A DNA stretch of 64,000 bases from Curtobacterium sp. BH-2-1-1 (GCF_001806325.1 NZ_CP017580.1:3731949-3795948), one strand, 5' to 3'; numbered from the stretch's first letter, positions 10,176-18,885 are shown. The notes: generated by a model not told the origin, from the sequence alone. Translations and numbers: made by a program.

Positions 10176-10249
10176 ACGCGACCACACGGACGGACGGGAG
10201 GCGCGGTGCCAGCTGGCACCGCGCCTCCCGTCCGTCACTTGGTCGCGTC
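10175..10249. repeat. Family-1 palindrome, full copy (bidirectional terminator)
   Basis: A perfect 48-bp palindrome spans 10189-10236, centred on AGCT, with the core GGAGGCGCGG...CCGCGCCTCC. Outer arms GACGCGACCA (10175-10184) and TGGTCGCGTC (10240-10249) pair after a short unpaired patch. It lies between the convergent PAC2 and mshC genes, where it could end transcription from both sides. Confidence 0.85.
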
Positions 10250-10374
10250 CCGTCCCGTCCGCGCGAGCGGGCACTTTCGGTCACGCTCGGCGCCTGGAGT
10301 CGGGCGATTCCGCCCTCTCGGCGAACCTGAGCCGCATGTCCTGCCCGCTCGACGAACGGGGGCGGCCGACCGGG

Positions 10375-11619
10375 TCAGCCGAGGCGGATGCCGAGCAGGG
10401 CGTCGACCAGGTCCACGAGGTCCGGCGTGACCGCCGTCCCGCCCGCGATCGCCGTGTCGACCGCGGCTACGGCGCCCGGCGTGTCGAGGTCGTCCGCGAC
10501 ACGGGCGCGGACCCGCGCGATGACCTCGGCCGCGTCGTCGGCGTGTCCCGCGTCGCTCCCGGAAGCCCAGGCGTCCCACGTTGCCAGGCGCGTCGTGGCG
10601 CTGGTGAGCTCGGTGTCGAACCACTCCCAGTCGTCGGAGTACTTGTGCGACAGCAGCGCGAGGCGGATCGCACGCGGGTCGGCGCCGTCGTCGAGCAGCC
10701 CACGGACCGTGACGAGGTTGCCGAGCGACTTCGAGATCTTCTCGCCCTGGTAGGCGATCATCCCGGTGTGCACGAACGCCTGCGCGAGCGGCTGGTGCGC
10801 GAGCGCTGCGGCGTGCCCGGCGCTCATCTCGTGGTGCGGGAAGACGAGGTCGCTGCCGCCGCCCTGGACGCTGATCGGCAGGCCGAGGCGGTCGCCGGCG
10901 ATGACGCTGCACTCGATGTGCCACCCGGGGCGCCCGGGGCCGACGGCGGAGTCCCAGCTCGGCTCGCCCGCTCGTGCGGCGCGCCAGAGCAGCGGGTCGA
11001 GCGGGTCGCGCTTGCCCGCACGGTCGGGGTCGCCGCCGCGCTCGGCCGACAGCGCGAGCATGGTCTCGCGGTCGAGGCCGCTCTCGTCCCCGAGCGACCA
11101 GGCCTCGGTCGGGCGGTTCACGTCGAAGTAGAGGTCGTCACCGGCGGACTCCGGCGTCGGCACCGCGTAGGCGTAGCCGGTCTCCTGCAGGAACGCCACG
11201 GCCTCGGCGATGCGTTCGACCTCGTCCGTCACCGCGACGAAGTCGTCCGGCGGCAGGACCCGCAGCGCCTCCATGTCGCGCCGGAACAGGTCGATCTGCG
11301 AGGCCGCGAGCTCGCGCCAGTCGACGCCGTCCCGCGCTGCCCGTTCGAGGAGCGGGTCGTCGACGTCCGTGGTGTTCTGCGCGTACTCGACCTCGAACCC
11401 GGCGTCCCGCCAGACACGACCGAGCGTGTCGAACGAGAGGTAGGTCGCGGCGTGGCCGAGGTGCGTGGCGTCGTACGGGGTGATGCCGCACACGTAGAGC
11501 GCCGCACGTTCCTCGCCACCGGTCGGATCGACGGGCTTGCCGGTCGCCGTGTCGTGCACGACCGGGCGGGGCGCGGTGCCCGGGACATCGGGGACGGACG
11601 GGACCTGCCAGGCCCTCAC
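10375..11619 (-). CDS. mshC: Cysteine--1D-myo-inosityl glucosaminide ligase
   Basis: MshC joins cysteine to GlcN-inositol in mycothiol synthesis, using ATP through a cysteinyl-adenylate. The 414-residue protein is cysteinyl-tRNA-synthetase-like: zinc-site Cys44 in [10 protein letters not shown], the HIGH-type motif HLGH at 53-56, WHIECS and FPHHEMS for the other zinc ligands, and KISKS as the KMSKS motif. The short C-terminus without a tRNA-binding domain separates it from CysS. GTG at 11619 overlaps the uppP stop by four bases. The uppP-mshC pair is a common actinobacterial order. Presence of mshC implies mycothiol as the main thiol. Confidence 0.95.
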   Translation of the reverse strand: MRAWQVPSVPDVPGTAPRPVVHDTATGKPVDPTGGEERAALYVCGITPYDATHLGHAATYLSFDTLGRVWRDAGFEVEYAQNTTDVDDPLLERAARDGVDWRELAASQIDLFRRDMEALRVLPPDDFVAVTDEVERIAEAVAFLQETGYAYAVPTPESAGDDLYFDVNRPTEAWSLGDESGLDRETMLALSAERGGDPDRAGKRDPLDPLLWRAARAGEPSWDSAVGPGRPGWHIECSVIAGDRLGLPISVQGGGSDLVFPHHEMSAGHAAALAHQPLAQAFVHTGMIAYQGEKISKSLGNLVTVRGLLDDGADPRAIRLALLSHKYSDDWEWFDTELTSATTRLATWDAWASGSDAGHADDAAEVIARVRARVADDLDTPGAVAAVDTAIAGGTAVTPDLVDLVDALLGIRLG

Positions 11620-12446
11620 GGCTGGATCACTCCGAGCGACAACAACACGATGAGAACGATACCGAGTGCGATGCGGTAGACGACGAACGGCATGAAGCTG
11701 CGCTTGCTGATGTAGTTCATGAACGCCGCGATCACGACGAAGCCGACGACGAAGGCGACCACCGTGGCGATGAGCGTGTCGACCACGCCGAACGGCGCGC
11801 CGGTGTCACCGAGGCTCGTGGCGGCCTCGTACAAGCCGGAGAGGAACACGGCGGGCACGGCGAGCAGGAACGCGAACCGGGCGGCCGCCGGGCGGGTGTA
11901 GCCGAGCGCGAGCCCCATCGACACGGTCGCGCCGGAACGCGAGACGCCGGGGACGAGGGCGAGCATCTGGGCGAGGCCGATCAGGATCCCGCCGCCGAAC
12001 GTCATGTGCTCGATGCGCCGGACCTTCTTGCCGACGACGTCGAGCACGCCGAGCACGATGCCGAACACGATGAGGACGATCGCGACGATCCACAGCGACC
12101 GGAACGTCGTCTCGATCGAGTCCTTGAGCAGCAGGCCGGCGATGCCGATCGGGATGGTCCCGAGGATCACGAGCCACCCGAGTCGGGCGTCCGGGTCGTT
12201 CCGGGGCACGGTCTTCCCCGACAGCGACCGGAACCACCGACCGACGATCCGTGTGATGTCGCGCCAGAAGTAGATCAGCACGGCGGTCTCGGTGCCGAGC
12301 TGCGTCACCGCGGTGAACGCCGCGCCCGGGTCCTGCGCGTCCGGCAGGAACAGCCCGACGATGCGGAGGTGGGCGCTGGACGACACCGGGAGGAACTCGG
12401 TGAGCCCCTGGACGAAGCCGAGGAAGATCGCCTCGAGGATGTGCAC
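11616..12446 (-). CDS. uppP: Undecaprenyl-diphosphatase
   Basis: UppP (BacA) removes a phosphate from undecaprenyl diphosphate so the lipid carrier can be reused in cell-wall synthesis. The 276-residue protein has about eight hydrophobic segments and both catalytic signatures: [14 protein letters not shown] near residues 14-27 and [13 protein letters not shown] near residues 165-177. The GTG start at 12446 directly precedes the conserved N-terminal HILEAIFLG. It shares an operon with mshC through a GTGA overlap. Confidence 0.95.
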   Translation of the reverse strand: MHILEAIFLGFVQGLTEFLPVSSSAHLRIVGLFLPDAQDPGAAFTAVTQLGTETAVLIYFWRDITRIVGRWFRSLSGKTVPRNDPDARLGWLVILGTIPIGIAGLLLKDSIETTFRSLWIVAIVLIVFGIVLGVLDVVGKKVRRIEHMTFGGGILIGLAQMLALVPGVSRSGATVSMGLALGYTRPAAARFAFLLAVPAVFLSGLYEAATSLGDTGAPFGVVDTLIATVVAFVVGFVVIAAFMNYISKRSFMPFVVYRIALGIVLIVLLSLGVIQP

Positions 12447-12508
12447 GGCTCGGGCCTTTCGGGGAGAGTCGGTTCAGGACACCGCCGGACCGGCGACCAT
12501 GCACAATA

Positions 12509-13825
12509 TCAGTACGTGGCGAGGAGGTCTCCGAGGACCTGCCGCCCGAAGGCCAGCGAGTCGAGCGGCACCCGTTCGTCCACGCCGTGGAACATCGCCG
12601 GGAAGTCCACGCCCGCCGGCAGCTGCAGCGGCACGAACCCGTAGCCCGCGATCCCCAGCGTCGACAGCGCCTTGTTGTCCGTCCCGCCCGAGAGCAGGTA
12701 CGGCAGCACCGGAGCACCCGGGTCGTGCCGGCCGAGGACGTCGCGCACGGCGTCGACCAGGGGGCCGCCGAAGTCCTGCTCGAGCCCGATGTCGCGGAAG
12801 GACATCACGACCTCGACGTCGTCGCCCGCGAGTTCCCGGACACGCGCCAGCACCGTCTCCTCGTCGCCGGGGAGGCACCGGATGTCCACCAGTGCCTCGG
12901 CGTGGTCGGGGATGACGTTGTGCTTGTACCCGGCGGTGAGCACCGTCGGGTTCGTCGTCGTGTGCAGGGCCGCGTGGATGAACCGCGACGCCGACCCCGT
13001 GGCCAGTGCCACCTCGTCCGGGCCGGTCACCATCGGGTCCACCCCGAGGAACCGTGCGACCTCGGCCACCATCGCGTCGGTCGTCGCCGACAGCCGCACC
13101 GGCCACTCCTCGCTGCCGATCCGGGCGACCGCCGCGGCGAGCTTCGTCACCGCGTTGTCGTGGATGACGTGCGACCCGTGCGCCGCGGTGCCGGTCGCGA
13201 CGAGCTTGATCCACATCAGGGCCTTCTCGCCCGTCTGCAGCAGGTACGCACGACGGTCACCGAGGGTGATCGAGTAGCCGCCGACCTCGCTGATCGCCGC
13301 GCTCGCACCCCGGAACACCTCGGGGTGGTTCTCGACGACGTGGTGCGATCCGAGGACTCCCCCGGCCTCCTCGTCGGCGAAGTACGCGATCACGAGGTCG
13401 CGCTCCGGCGCTCCCTGCTGCTCGATGACGTCCGACAGCGACGTGAGCATCATCGCGTCCATGTTCTTCATGTCGACCGCGCCGCGACCCCAGAGCATGC
13501 CGTCCCGCACCTCGCCGCCGAATGGGTCCACCGACCAGTTCGCCGGGTCCGCCGGCACCACGTCGAGGTGACCGTGCACGACCAGGGCGGACTTGTCGCG
13601 GTTGCGTCCGGGCACCCGTGCCACGACGCTCACACGATCGGGTTCGGACTCGAACAGCTGCGGCTCGAGCCCGAGCGCACGGAGCTTCGCCTCGACGTAG
13701 TGCGCCGCCTCGGTCTCGCCGCGGGACTTCCCCTCGCCCCAGTTCGTCGTGTCGATGCGGATGAGGTCACGGGCGATCGCCGCGGTGGCCTCGAGGTCGG
13801 TCAGCGTGGCCTCCGGGTTCGTCAT
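12509..13825 (-). CDS. M20-family zinc metallopeptidase / deacylase
   Basis: This 438-residue protein belongs to the M20 (ArgE/DapE/ACY1) family, whose members cleave amide bonds in dipeptides or N-acyl amino acids. Metal-binding motifs are visible: HGHLDVVPAD, DMKNMDAM and YFADEEAGG (catalytic Glu-Glu), with SGGTDNKAL and FHGVDERV near the C-terminus. A dimerisation domain (GTAAHGSHVIHDNAV) separates the halves. ATG at 13825 is six bases from a TAGCGT box, so the mRNA is probably leaderless. It is not in an obvious biosynthetic operon, so a general peptidase role is more likely than DapE. Confidence 0.88.
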   Translation of the reverse strand: MTNPEATLTDLEATAAIARDLIRIDTTNWGEGKSRGETEAAHYVEAKLRALGLEPQLFESEPDRVSVVARVPGRNRDKSALVVHGHLDVVPADPANWSVDPFGGEVRDGMLWGRGAVDMKNMDAMMLTSLSDVIEQQGAPERDLVIAYFADEEAGGVLGSHHVVENHPEVFRGASAAISEVGGYSITLGDRRAYLLQTGEKALMWIKLVATGTAAHGSHVIHDNAVTKLAAAVARIGSEEWPVRLSATTDAMVAEVARFLGVDPMVTGPDEVALATGSASRFIHAALHTTTNPTVLTAGYKHNVIPDHAEALVDIRCLPGDEETVLARVRELAGDDVEVVMSFRDIGLEQDFGGPLVDAVRDVLGRHDPGAPVLPYLLSGGTDNKALSTLGIAGYGFVPLQLPAGVDFPAMFHGVDERVPLDSLAFGRQVLGDLLATY

Positions 13826-13831
13826 GGCCCA

Positions 13832-13837
13832 ACGCTA
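13832..13837 (-). promoter_or_regulatory. -10 box of the M20 peptidase gene (leaderless)
   Basis: TAGCGT on the minus strand ends six bases before the ATG at 13825, with no ribosome site between. Confidence 0.6.
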
Positions 13838-13903
13838 CCGGTCCGCGCCGACGGCCCCGGCGTCGGACGTCACAGCAGGACGCGCCCGGGATGCGCCGCT
13901 GTG

Positions 13904-13933
13904 TTCATCGGGCGTTCAGACCCGTGCTAGTGT
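13904..13933 (+). promoter_or_regulatory. Candidate promoter of tRNA-Leu
   Basis: TTCATC (13904-13909) and TAGTGT (13928-13933) are spaced by 18 bases and lie about 65 bases before the mature tRNA. The -35 match is weak. Confidence 0.4.
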
Positions 13934-13997
13934 CTTCTCTCGGCAGGAACGCCGGGGAAACAGCCCGGAACGACGGCCGACAAGTGAAGAAACACCT

Positions 13998-14083
13998 GTC
14001 CGGGTGGCGGAAATGGTAGACGCGCTAGCTTGAGGTGCTAGTGCCCGTATTAGGGCGTGGGGGTTCAAGTCCCCCCTCGGACA
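13998..14083 (+). tRNA. tRNA-Leu (anticodon GAG)
   Basis: The acceptor stem GTCCGGG pairs with CTCGGAC (one G-U), with discriminator A at 14083. The anticodon stem CTAGC/GCTAG encloses TTGAGGT, giving anticodon GAG at 14032-14034. A long variable arm (TGCCCGTATTAGGGCG) marks a class II tRNA. The T arm is GGGGG-TTCAAGT-CCCCC. The CCA end is not encoded. Confidence 0.96.
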
Positions 14084-14094
14084 CAGGAAATGGG

Positions 14095-14124
14095 ATGCCC
14101 CCTGGCCTTTCGGCCCGGGGGCAT
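14095..14124 (+). terminator. Hairpin terminator after tRNA-Leu
   Basis: ATGCCCCC at 14095-14102 pairs with GGGGGCAT at 14117-14124, with GGCC/GGCC inside. A competing outer pairing AGGAAATG/CATTTCCT extends it. It begins 12 bases after the tRNA. Confidence 0.8.
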
Positions 14125-14254
14125 TTCCTGTTGTGTCTTCCCGGCGAGTGCCGCCGTCGCTTCGCTCGGGGCGTCACCGCCTCAGCCGCGCCAGTTCGCT
14201 GCGCTCACGGCGGGTACGGGGTGCGTCCGGCAGGTAGGTGCCGGTTCGCGGCGG

Positions 14255-14282
14255 CGCGTGACGAAACGGGGCGGGCGGACTC
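14255..14282 (+). promoter_or_regulatory. Candidate ECF-type promoter upstream of the adhesin gene
   Basis: The block CGCGTGACGAAACG, seven bases, then CGGACTC recurs with one base changed at 16617-16644, before the membrane sigma-factor gene. Twenty of the 21 fixed positions agree while the seven-base spacer differs completely, which argues against chance or simple duplication. GAAAC resembles ECF -35 elements. The following bases (CTCACCTTC here, CTCGCATCC there) also align with a one-base shift and could be the -10 side. Confidence 0.55.
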
Positions 14283-14376
14283 TCACCTTCGGCACCGCAA
14301 CCCGATGACCCGAGTCGACGGCCACGTCCCCGCTCGGTGCCGCGGGCCTGGCTGCCGCAGGAACCCGAGAGCCCGA

Positions 14377-15744
14377 ATGCACCACCACCCTGTCCGATCC
14401 CGCGACCGACGCGGATCCGTCCTCCTCGCGGCCGGGATCGCCGCCGTGGCCGCCATCGCCGGCGGCATCAGCGCTGCGGTCCCCGCGTCCGCCGCCGCCG
14501 AGTACACCACGAACGCGACGATCGACGGTCTCCGCTTCACGTCCCAGACCGTCACGTCCGGCAGCGCCGCCGAACTCTCCGGCACGTGGTCCCTGCCGGA
14601 CTCCCCCACCACCCCGGCCGGCTTCGTGGTGGACCTGCCGCCCGAGCTCCAGGGCCGCTCCGACGGGTTCCCCCTGCTCGCACCGGACGGCTCCGCGATG
14701 GGACGGTGCACCGTGTCCTCGACCCAGCTCGACTGCGCCGTCGACAGCGCCTACGTCGCCGCCCACCCGAACGACCTGCACGGATCGTTCTCGTTCTGGG
14801 TCACCGTCGAGACCACCACCGAGTCCGCCACACCGACGACCTACCAGGTCGGTGGCACCGCCGTGACGACCACGGTCGAACCCGCACAGCCCGGCACCGG
14901 ACCCGGGACGTGCACCGTCGACTGCACCTTCACCGGCCGGACGAGCGGCAAGTGGGGCAGCTACGACGCCGCCGCGGGTGTGGTCGAGTGGACCGTGGCG
15001 ATCGGTTCCGGCGCCGACGGCATGCCGGACGGCCAGCGCATCACGGTCACCGACACCCCCGGGCCCGACCAGGAGCTCCTCACCAGCTTCCGCGGGTACC
15101 CCTTCGCCACGCTCTGGCAGACGAACCGGACGACCACCTGGGACGACGGGCGAGAGGGGCTCACCGGATGGGCGCCGGCGTCGCGAGAGGACTACGCCAG
15201 CACGGCCGGGAGCGTCACGTTCACCGCGCGCCAGGGGTACTTCTACGACGTCCACTTCGCCACCCGGGTCACCGACGGCGGCTTGGCGGGCACCTACACG
15301 AACACCGCCACGATCAGCATCGACGGCGACGACGACTCCTCGGTCAGCGGCACGGTCGTGCACCAGGGTGGCGGCGCCTCGGGGTCCGGGACGGCACCGA
15401 CGAGCACGCCGACGCCGACGGCTCCGGCGACGGTCGAGCCCACCCCGACGCCGACCCCGACCGCTCCGGCGACGGTCGAGCCGGCCCCGACCGCCGAGCC
15501 GACCGTCCGGCCGACCGTGACGCCGGGTGCGTCGACCGCAGACGAGGAGACCGAGTCGCCGGTGCCCACGGCGATGGGCGCGGCGGTCGACACCGGAGGG
15601 ACGACGTCCGACAGCACGGCCCCCTGGTGGTCCGTCGCGCTCCTCGGCAGCGGCGGCCTGACCCTGTTGCTCGTCCTCGGCGTGTGGGCAGCCCGTACGC
15701 GGGCACGAACGCGCGCACGAACGCGCGCACGAACGCGACCGTGA
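14377..15744 (+). CDS. Secreted, membrane-anchored adhesin-like surface protein
   Basis: This 455-residue protein is predicted to be displayed on the cell surface. A basic N-terminus and hydrophobic core (VLLAAGIAAVAAIAGG) form a signal peptide, probably cut after ASA near residue 40. Two beta-rich regions follow (about 45-160 and 190-330). HPNDLHGSFSFWV in the first and GTYTNTATIS in the second recall the paired Ig-like domains of MSCRAMM-type adhesins. A Pro/Thr repeat stalk (TPTPTAPATVEP units), a hydrophobic helix and an Arg-Thr repeat tail end the protein. No LPXTG is present; AAVDTGG is the nearest look-alike. An in-frame ATG at 14305 is an alternative start. The ligand is unknown. Confidence 0.7.
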   Translation: MHHHPVRSRDRRGSVLLAAGIAAVAAIAGGISAAVPASAAAEYTTNATIDGLRFTSQTVTSGSAAELSGTWSLPDSPTTPAGFVVDLPPELQGRSDGFPLLAPDGSAMGRCTVSSTQLDCAVDSAYVAAHPNDLHGSFSFWVTVETTTESATPTTYQVGGTAVTTTVEPAQPGTGPGTCTVDCTFTGRTSGKWGSYDAAAGVVEWTVAIGSGADGMPDGQRITVTDTPGPDQELLTSFRGYPFATLWQTNRTTTWDDGREGLTGWAPASREDYASTAGSVTFTARQGYFYDVHFATRVTDGGLAGTYTNTATISIDGDDDSSVSGTVVHQGGGASGSGTAPTSTPTPTAPATVEPTPTPTPTAPATVEPAPTAEPTVRPTVTPGASTADEETESPVPTAMGAAVDTGGTTSDSTAPWWSVALLGSGGLTLLLVLGVWAARTRARTRARTRARTRP

Positions 15745-15750
15745 CCCGTC

Positions 15751-15772
15751 GCCGCGGCACCCGTGCCGCGGC
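15751..15772 (+). terminator. Hairpin after the adhesin gene
   Basis: GCCGCGGCAC (15751-15760) and GTGCCGCGGC (15763-15772) form a 10-bp stem seven bases after the stop. A second hairpin follows at 15854-15883 (CCGGTGGGC / GCCCACCGG), so the sortase gene is probably not simply co-transcribed. Confidence 0.6.
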
Positions 15773-15940
15773 CCCCGACCGCTCCGCTCGACGACCCTGC
15801 GTCGGGCGGAGTCCAGCCGGGTCCGTCGCCCGAACGACGACCCGGCGCGCGGGCCGGTGGGCAGCACCCGAAGCGCCCACCGGTCCGCACATCCAGCGCG
15901 AGACCTGCCCCGACCACGACCGACCCATCGAGGAGACACC

Positions 15941-16585
15941 GTGCACGTCCGATCCGGTCGACGACCGTCCTCACTCCCGCTCGTCCTCGCCGCCGTGAGC
16001 GCGGTCACGATGCTCGGCCTCGGGGTCGGCGGGGTGGTCACCGCGACGAACTCGACGGCACCCGGCACCGCGCGCGACATGCACGGCGACCCCGTCCGGC
16101 TCGAGGCACCCGTCGCGAGCGCTCCCGGAGCCGGAGCGACGTCCAGTGGGTCCGGACGCCTCAGCGTCCCGTCCGTGCGCCTCGACGTCCCGCTCGGTGC
16201 CCTCGACGCCGTGCGCGGCAGGATCACGCCGCCGGGGTTCCGGTCGGCGTACCTGGTCCGCGACGTCGGGGTCACCCCCGAGCACGCCGCGTCCGGCACC
16301 GTGGTCGTGGTGATGCACTCCCTGCGGGGCGGCGGCACCGCCCCGGGGAACTTCCTGACGGACGTCGATCGGGGTCGGAGTCGGGTCGCGACCGGTGCCG
16401 CGGTGACGGTCGCGGGCGTGGCGTACACGGTGACCGGCTCGACCCTGGTGGACAAGGACCGCATCGCCGACGACGCCGACGTGTGGGGCGACGTCCCCGA
16501 CCGTCTGCTCCTCATCACCTGCCTCGAACACCCGGACGGCTCACCGTCGACGCAGAACCTCGTGATCACCGCCACACGGGCGTGA
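15941..16585 (+). CDS. Sortase-like protein lacking the catalytic arginine
   Basis: Sortases cut a sorting motif and join surface proteins to the cell wall or membrane-linked partners. This 214-residue protein has an N-terminal membrane anchor (about residues 12-35), a linker, and a sortase barrel opening with LSVPSVRLDVPLG. His126 (VVVMHSLRG) and Cys194 (LLITCLEHP) fit the catalytic pair. The arginine expected about ten residues after the cysteine is missing: the segment reads SPSTQNLVI, and the only later Arg is Arg213 near the end. GTG at 15941 has AGGAG five bases upstream. Its adhesin neighbour is the obvious candidate substrate. Activity is uncertain. Confidence 0.75.
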   Translation: MHVRSGRRPSSLPLVLAAVSAVTMLGLGVGGVVTATNSTAPGTARDMHGDPVRLEAPVASAPGAGATSSGSGRLSVPSVRLDVPLGALDAVRGRITPPGFRSAYLVRDVGVTPEHAASGTVVVVMHSLRGGGTAPGNFLTDVDRGRSRVATGAAVTVAGVAYTVTGSTLVDKDRIADDADVWGDVPDRLLLITCLEHPDGSPSTQNLVITATRA

Positions 16586-16616
16586 CACCGTCCTCGTAGG
16601 TCGGATGCACCGAGGT

Positions 16617-16644
16617 CGCGTGATGAAACGTCCGACCCGGACTC
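16617..16644 (+). promoter_or_regulatory. Candidate ECF-type promoter of the membrane sigma-factor gene
   Basis: CGCGTGATGAAACG, seven bases and CGGACTC match the block upstream of the adhesin at 14255-14282 in 20 of 21 fixed positions. It lies 75 bases before the sigma-factor GTG. ECF sigma factors commonly drive their own genes, so this may be its autoregulatory promoter. Confidence 0.55.
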
Positions 16645-16719
16645 CTCGCATCCGAGAGCGGTGTGTTCAGATGGACTGCACCGCCCAGCCGGTGAACCCA
16701 GGACGAGGAGACGAACGAC

Positions 16720-18885
16720 GTGCGCGGTGCCCCTGAGCCAGGCAGTGACGCTGCACTGATCCGGTCGACGCGTGACGGCGACCGGTCGGCGGTGGCAGCG
16801 CTGTGGAGCCGGCACCACCGCGCCGCCGTCCGGCACGCGATCGGACTCGTGGGCTCCTCGGACGCCGAGGACGTCGCCTCCGAGGCCTTCACGAACGTCA
16901 TCGGTGCGATCGAACGCGGGGCCGGCCCGGACGAACTCTTCCGCCCGTACCTGTACACGGTCATCCGCAACGTCGCCAACACCGAGTTCCGCCGACGCGC
17001 CCGCCACACGGACGCCGACGTCGACTTCGACGCCTTCGAGGACTCCGGCGCCGACGCGGCGACGGAGATGGCCCGCGCCGCCGACCGCACGGCCCTGGGG
17101 CGAGCGTTCAGCACCCTGCCCGAACGGTGGCAGAGCGTGCTCTGGTACACCGAGGTCGAGGGACTGCGACCTCGACACGTCGCCCCGTTGGTCGACCTCC
17201 AGCCCGGCGCCGTCTCGTCCCTGGCGTTCCGAGCACGGCGGGCGCTCCGCGCGGCCTGGGTCCAGGAACACCTCGCGACGGACGGCCTGCCCGACGAGTG
17301 CCGTCGGCGACTGGCCGCGTTCGGCGCCTACGAGGCGGGCACGCTCACCGCGCGCGACCGTCGTCAGCTCGAGGCGCACATCCGCGACTGCGTGCACTGC
17401 CCGCCGGTGCTCGAGGACACGCGCCGACTCGCCGGACGGATCGCGGCGGCACTCCTCCCGCCGGTGGTCGGTCTGGGCATCGGTCACGCGGTGCTGCACG
17501 CAGACGCCCCCGCCGCGGCGGCCGTGTCCCCCGCTCGCTCGGCCCCGGCGACGGGTGCTGCTCGCCGAGCACCCCTGCCGGTCACCGGGGTGGTCGGCGT
17601 GGTCGCAGCGCTCGTCGTCGTCACGACCGTCGTCGCGGTCGCCGGGACGTGGTCGGACGGCCACCCGACCGGCACGTCCACCGCCGGCGCGCGCGCACCA
17701 GGTCCCGCGGGCGTCCCGGCGCCGTCAGGTGAGCACCCCGCACCGGCCGACCGCACCGCCCCGGTCCACGTCGCCGAACCGAGTCCCGTGCCGTCGCCCG
17801 GTCGCGACGACACCGGCGCACCGACGACGGTCCCGACCGCTCCGACCCCCGTCGTCGACACGGTCCTCGGGGACTCCTCCCCAGGGGCGTCCTCGACACC
17901 CGACGTCCGCACCGACGAACCGAGCGCGAACCCCACGTCACCGGGGACCGGCGGCTCCTCGACCACCGGGGGCGTCGACCCGCAGCTGCCGCGCTCCGCT
18001 CCCCCGGTCCCGGCCGAGGACACGATGCTCGTCGCCAGCCGGACCGTCGAGCTCACCGGGACGGCGACGCCCGGCAGCCGCGTCGAGGTCCGCTCCGGCA
18101 CCCTGACCGCCGCGACCACCGCCGGGTCCGACGGCACGTGGAGGACCACGCTGCGGTTCTCCGGGGACGGGGTCGAACGGGTCAGCATCACCGCGACGAC
18201 GCCGGACCACGCCACCTCGGTCCCCGTGGTCGTCACGGTCACCGTGGACACCACGGCTCCGGCGGCGCCGACGATCGCGACGACCTGGACGCCCACCGAC
18301 ACCACCCCGCCGGTGTTCTCCGGCACCGCCGAGGCCGGCAGCACGATCGACGTCACCGTCGTCCGCGGCACGAGCGGCACGAGCGGCACGAACAGCACGG
18401 GCGGCACGAGCGGCACGAGCGGCACGGGCGACACGAGCGGCACGAACGGCACGAGCAGCACGGCCACCGCGTCGACCACCACCGGTGCCGACGGTCACTG
18501 GCGCGTCGCGGTGGACGGCCTCACCCCGACCGCCACTGGGATCCGCGCCACCGCACGGGACGCCGCCGGGAACACCTCCGCGGCGACGAGCAGCGCCCCC
18601 TTCGCGTTTGTCCCGACCATCGCCGACCCCGCCGACGGGAGCACCGCGACGGGCGGCCCGCTGCCGGTCACGATCACCGGCTGGGCGGACACCGACGTCG
18701 AGGTCGCCGTCGACGGCGCGCTCGTCGGCACGGTGTCGACCGGAGCCGGGGGCCGGTTCAGCGGGCACATCCGGCGCGGGGACACCGGGCTGACGCCGGG
18801 TCGGCACACCATCACGGTGCGCTACCGCGACGATGCGGGCGCGTCCACCGAGACCGCCACGGTGACGATCACCGTGGCGGACTGA
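16720..18885 (+). CDS. Membrane-tethered ECF sigma factor fused to anti-sigma zinc finger and Ig-like ectodomains
   Basis: One 721-residue chain carries sigma2 (about residues 10-95, ending IRNVANTEFRRRAR), sigma4 (about 123-184, LPERWQSVLWYTEVEG), a zinc-finger anti-sigma motif (Cys194, then His220-x3-Cys224-x2-Cys227), a transmembrane helix (about 287-310), a long Pro/Ser/Thr linker and three bacterial Ig-like repeats (about 430-721) of the PGSxVxV...DGTW...A.D.AGN type. The expected topology puts the sigma part in the cytoplasm and the repeats outside. A run of Ser-Gly-Thr triplets interrupts the second repeat. GTG at 16720 has AGGAG about nine bases upstream. Release probably needs proteolysis, which is inference. 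Its stop overlaps the facing gene by 17 bases. Confidence 0.85.
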   Translation: MRGAPEPGSDAALIRSTRDGDRSAVAALWSRHHRAAVRHAIGLVGSSDAEDVASEAFTNVIGAIERGAGPDELFRPYLYTVIRNVANTEFRRRARHTDADVDFDAFEDSGADAATEMARAADRTALGRAFSTLPERWQSVLWYTEVEGLRPRHVAPLVDLQPGAVSSLAFRARRALRAAWVQEHLATDGLPDECRRRLAAFGAYEAGTLTARDRRQLEAHIRDCVHCPPVLEDTRRLAGRIAAALLPPVVGLGIGHAVLHADAPAAAAVSPARSAPATGAARRAPLPVTGVVGVVAALVVVTTVVAVAGTWSDGHPTGTSTAGARAPGPAGVPAPSGEHPAPADRTAPVHVAEPSPVPSPGRDDTGAPTTVPTAPTPVVDTVLGDSSPGASSTPDVRTDEPSANPTSPGTGGSSTTGGVDPQLPRSAPPVPAEDTMLVASRTVELTGTATPGSRVEVRSGTLTAATTAGSDGTWRTTLRFSGDGVERVSITATTPDHATSVPVVVTVTVDTTAPAAPTIATTWTPTDTTPPVFSGTAEAGSTIDVTVVRGTSGTSGTNSTGGTSGTSGTGDTSGTNGTSSTATASTTTGADGHWRVAVDGLTPTATGIRATARDAAGNTSAATSSAPFAFVPTIADPADGSTATGGPLPVTITGWADTDVEVAVDGALVGTVSTGAGGRFSGHIRRGDTGLTPGRHTITVRYRDDAGASTETATVTITVAD
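18367..18460 (+). repeat. GGCACGAGC-type minisatellite inside the sigma-factor gene
   Basis: Imperfect 9-bp units (GGCACGAGC and variants) encode Gly-Thr-Ser/Asn triplets in the second Ig-like repeat. Length change in steps of nine bases would keep the frame and vary a surface-exposed loop. Confidence 0.8.

Noticed and set aside
10175..10249. Insertion-sequence end or attachment site
   Set aside because: The palindrome has no transposase, target duplication or integrase nearby, and recurs at several gene ends as a terminator-like element.
14182..17664. 1160-codon minus-strand frame across the adhesin, sortase and sigma genes
   Set aside because: It runs antisense to three recognisable genes, has no ribosome site or domain and shows extreme Arg/Gly bias.
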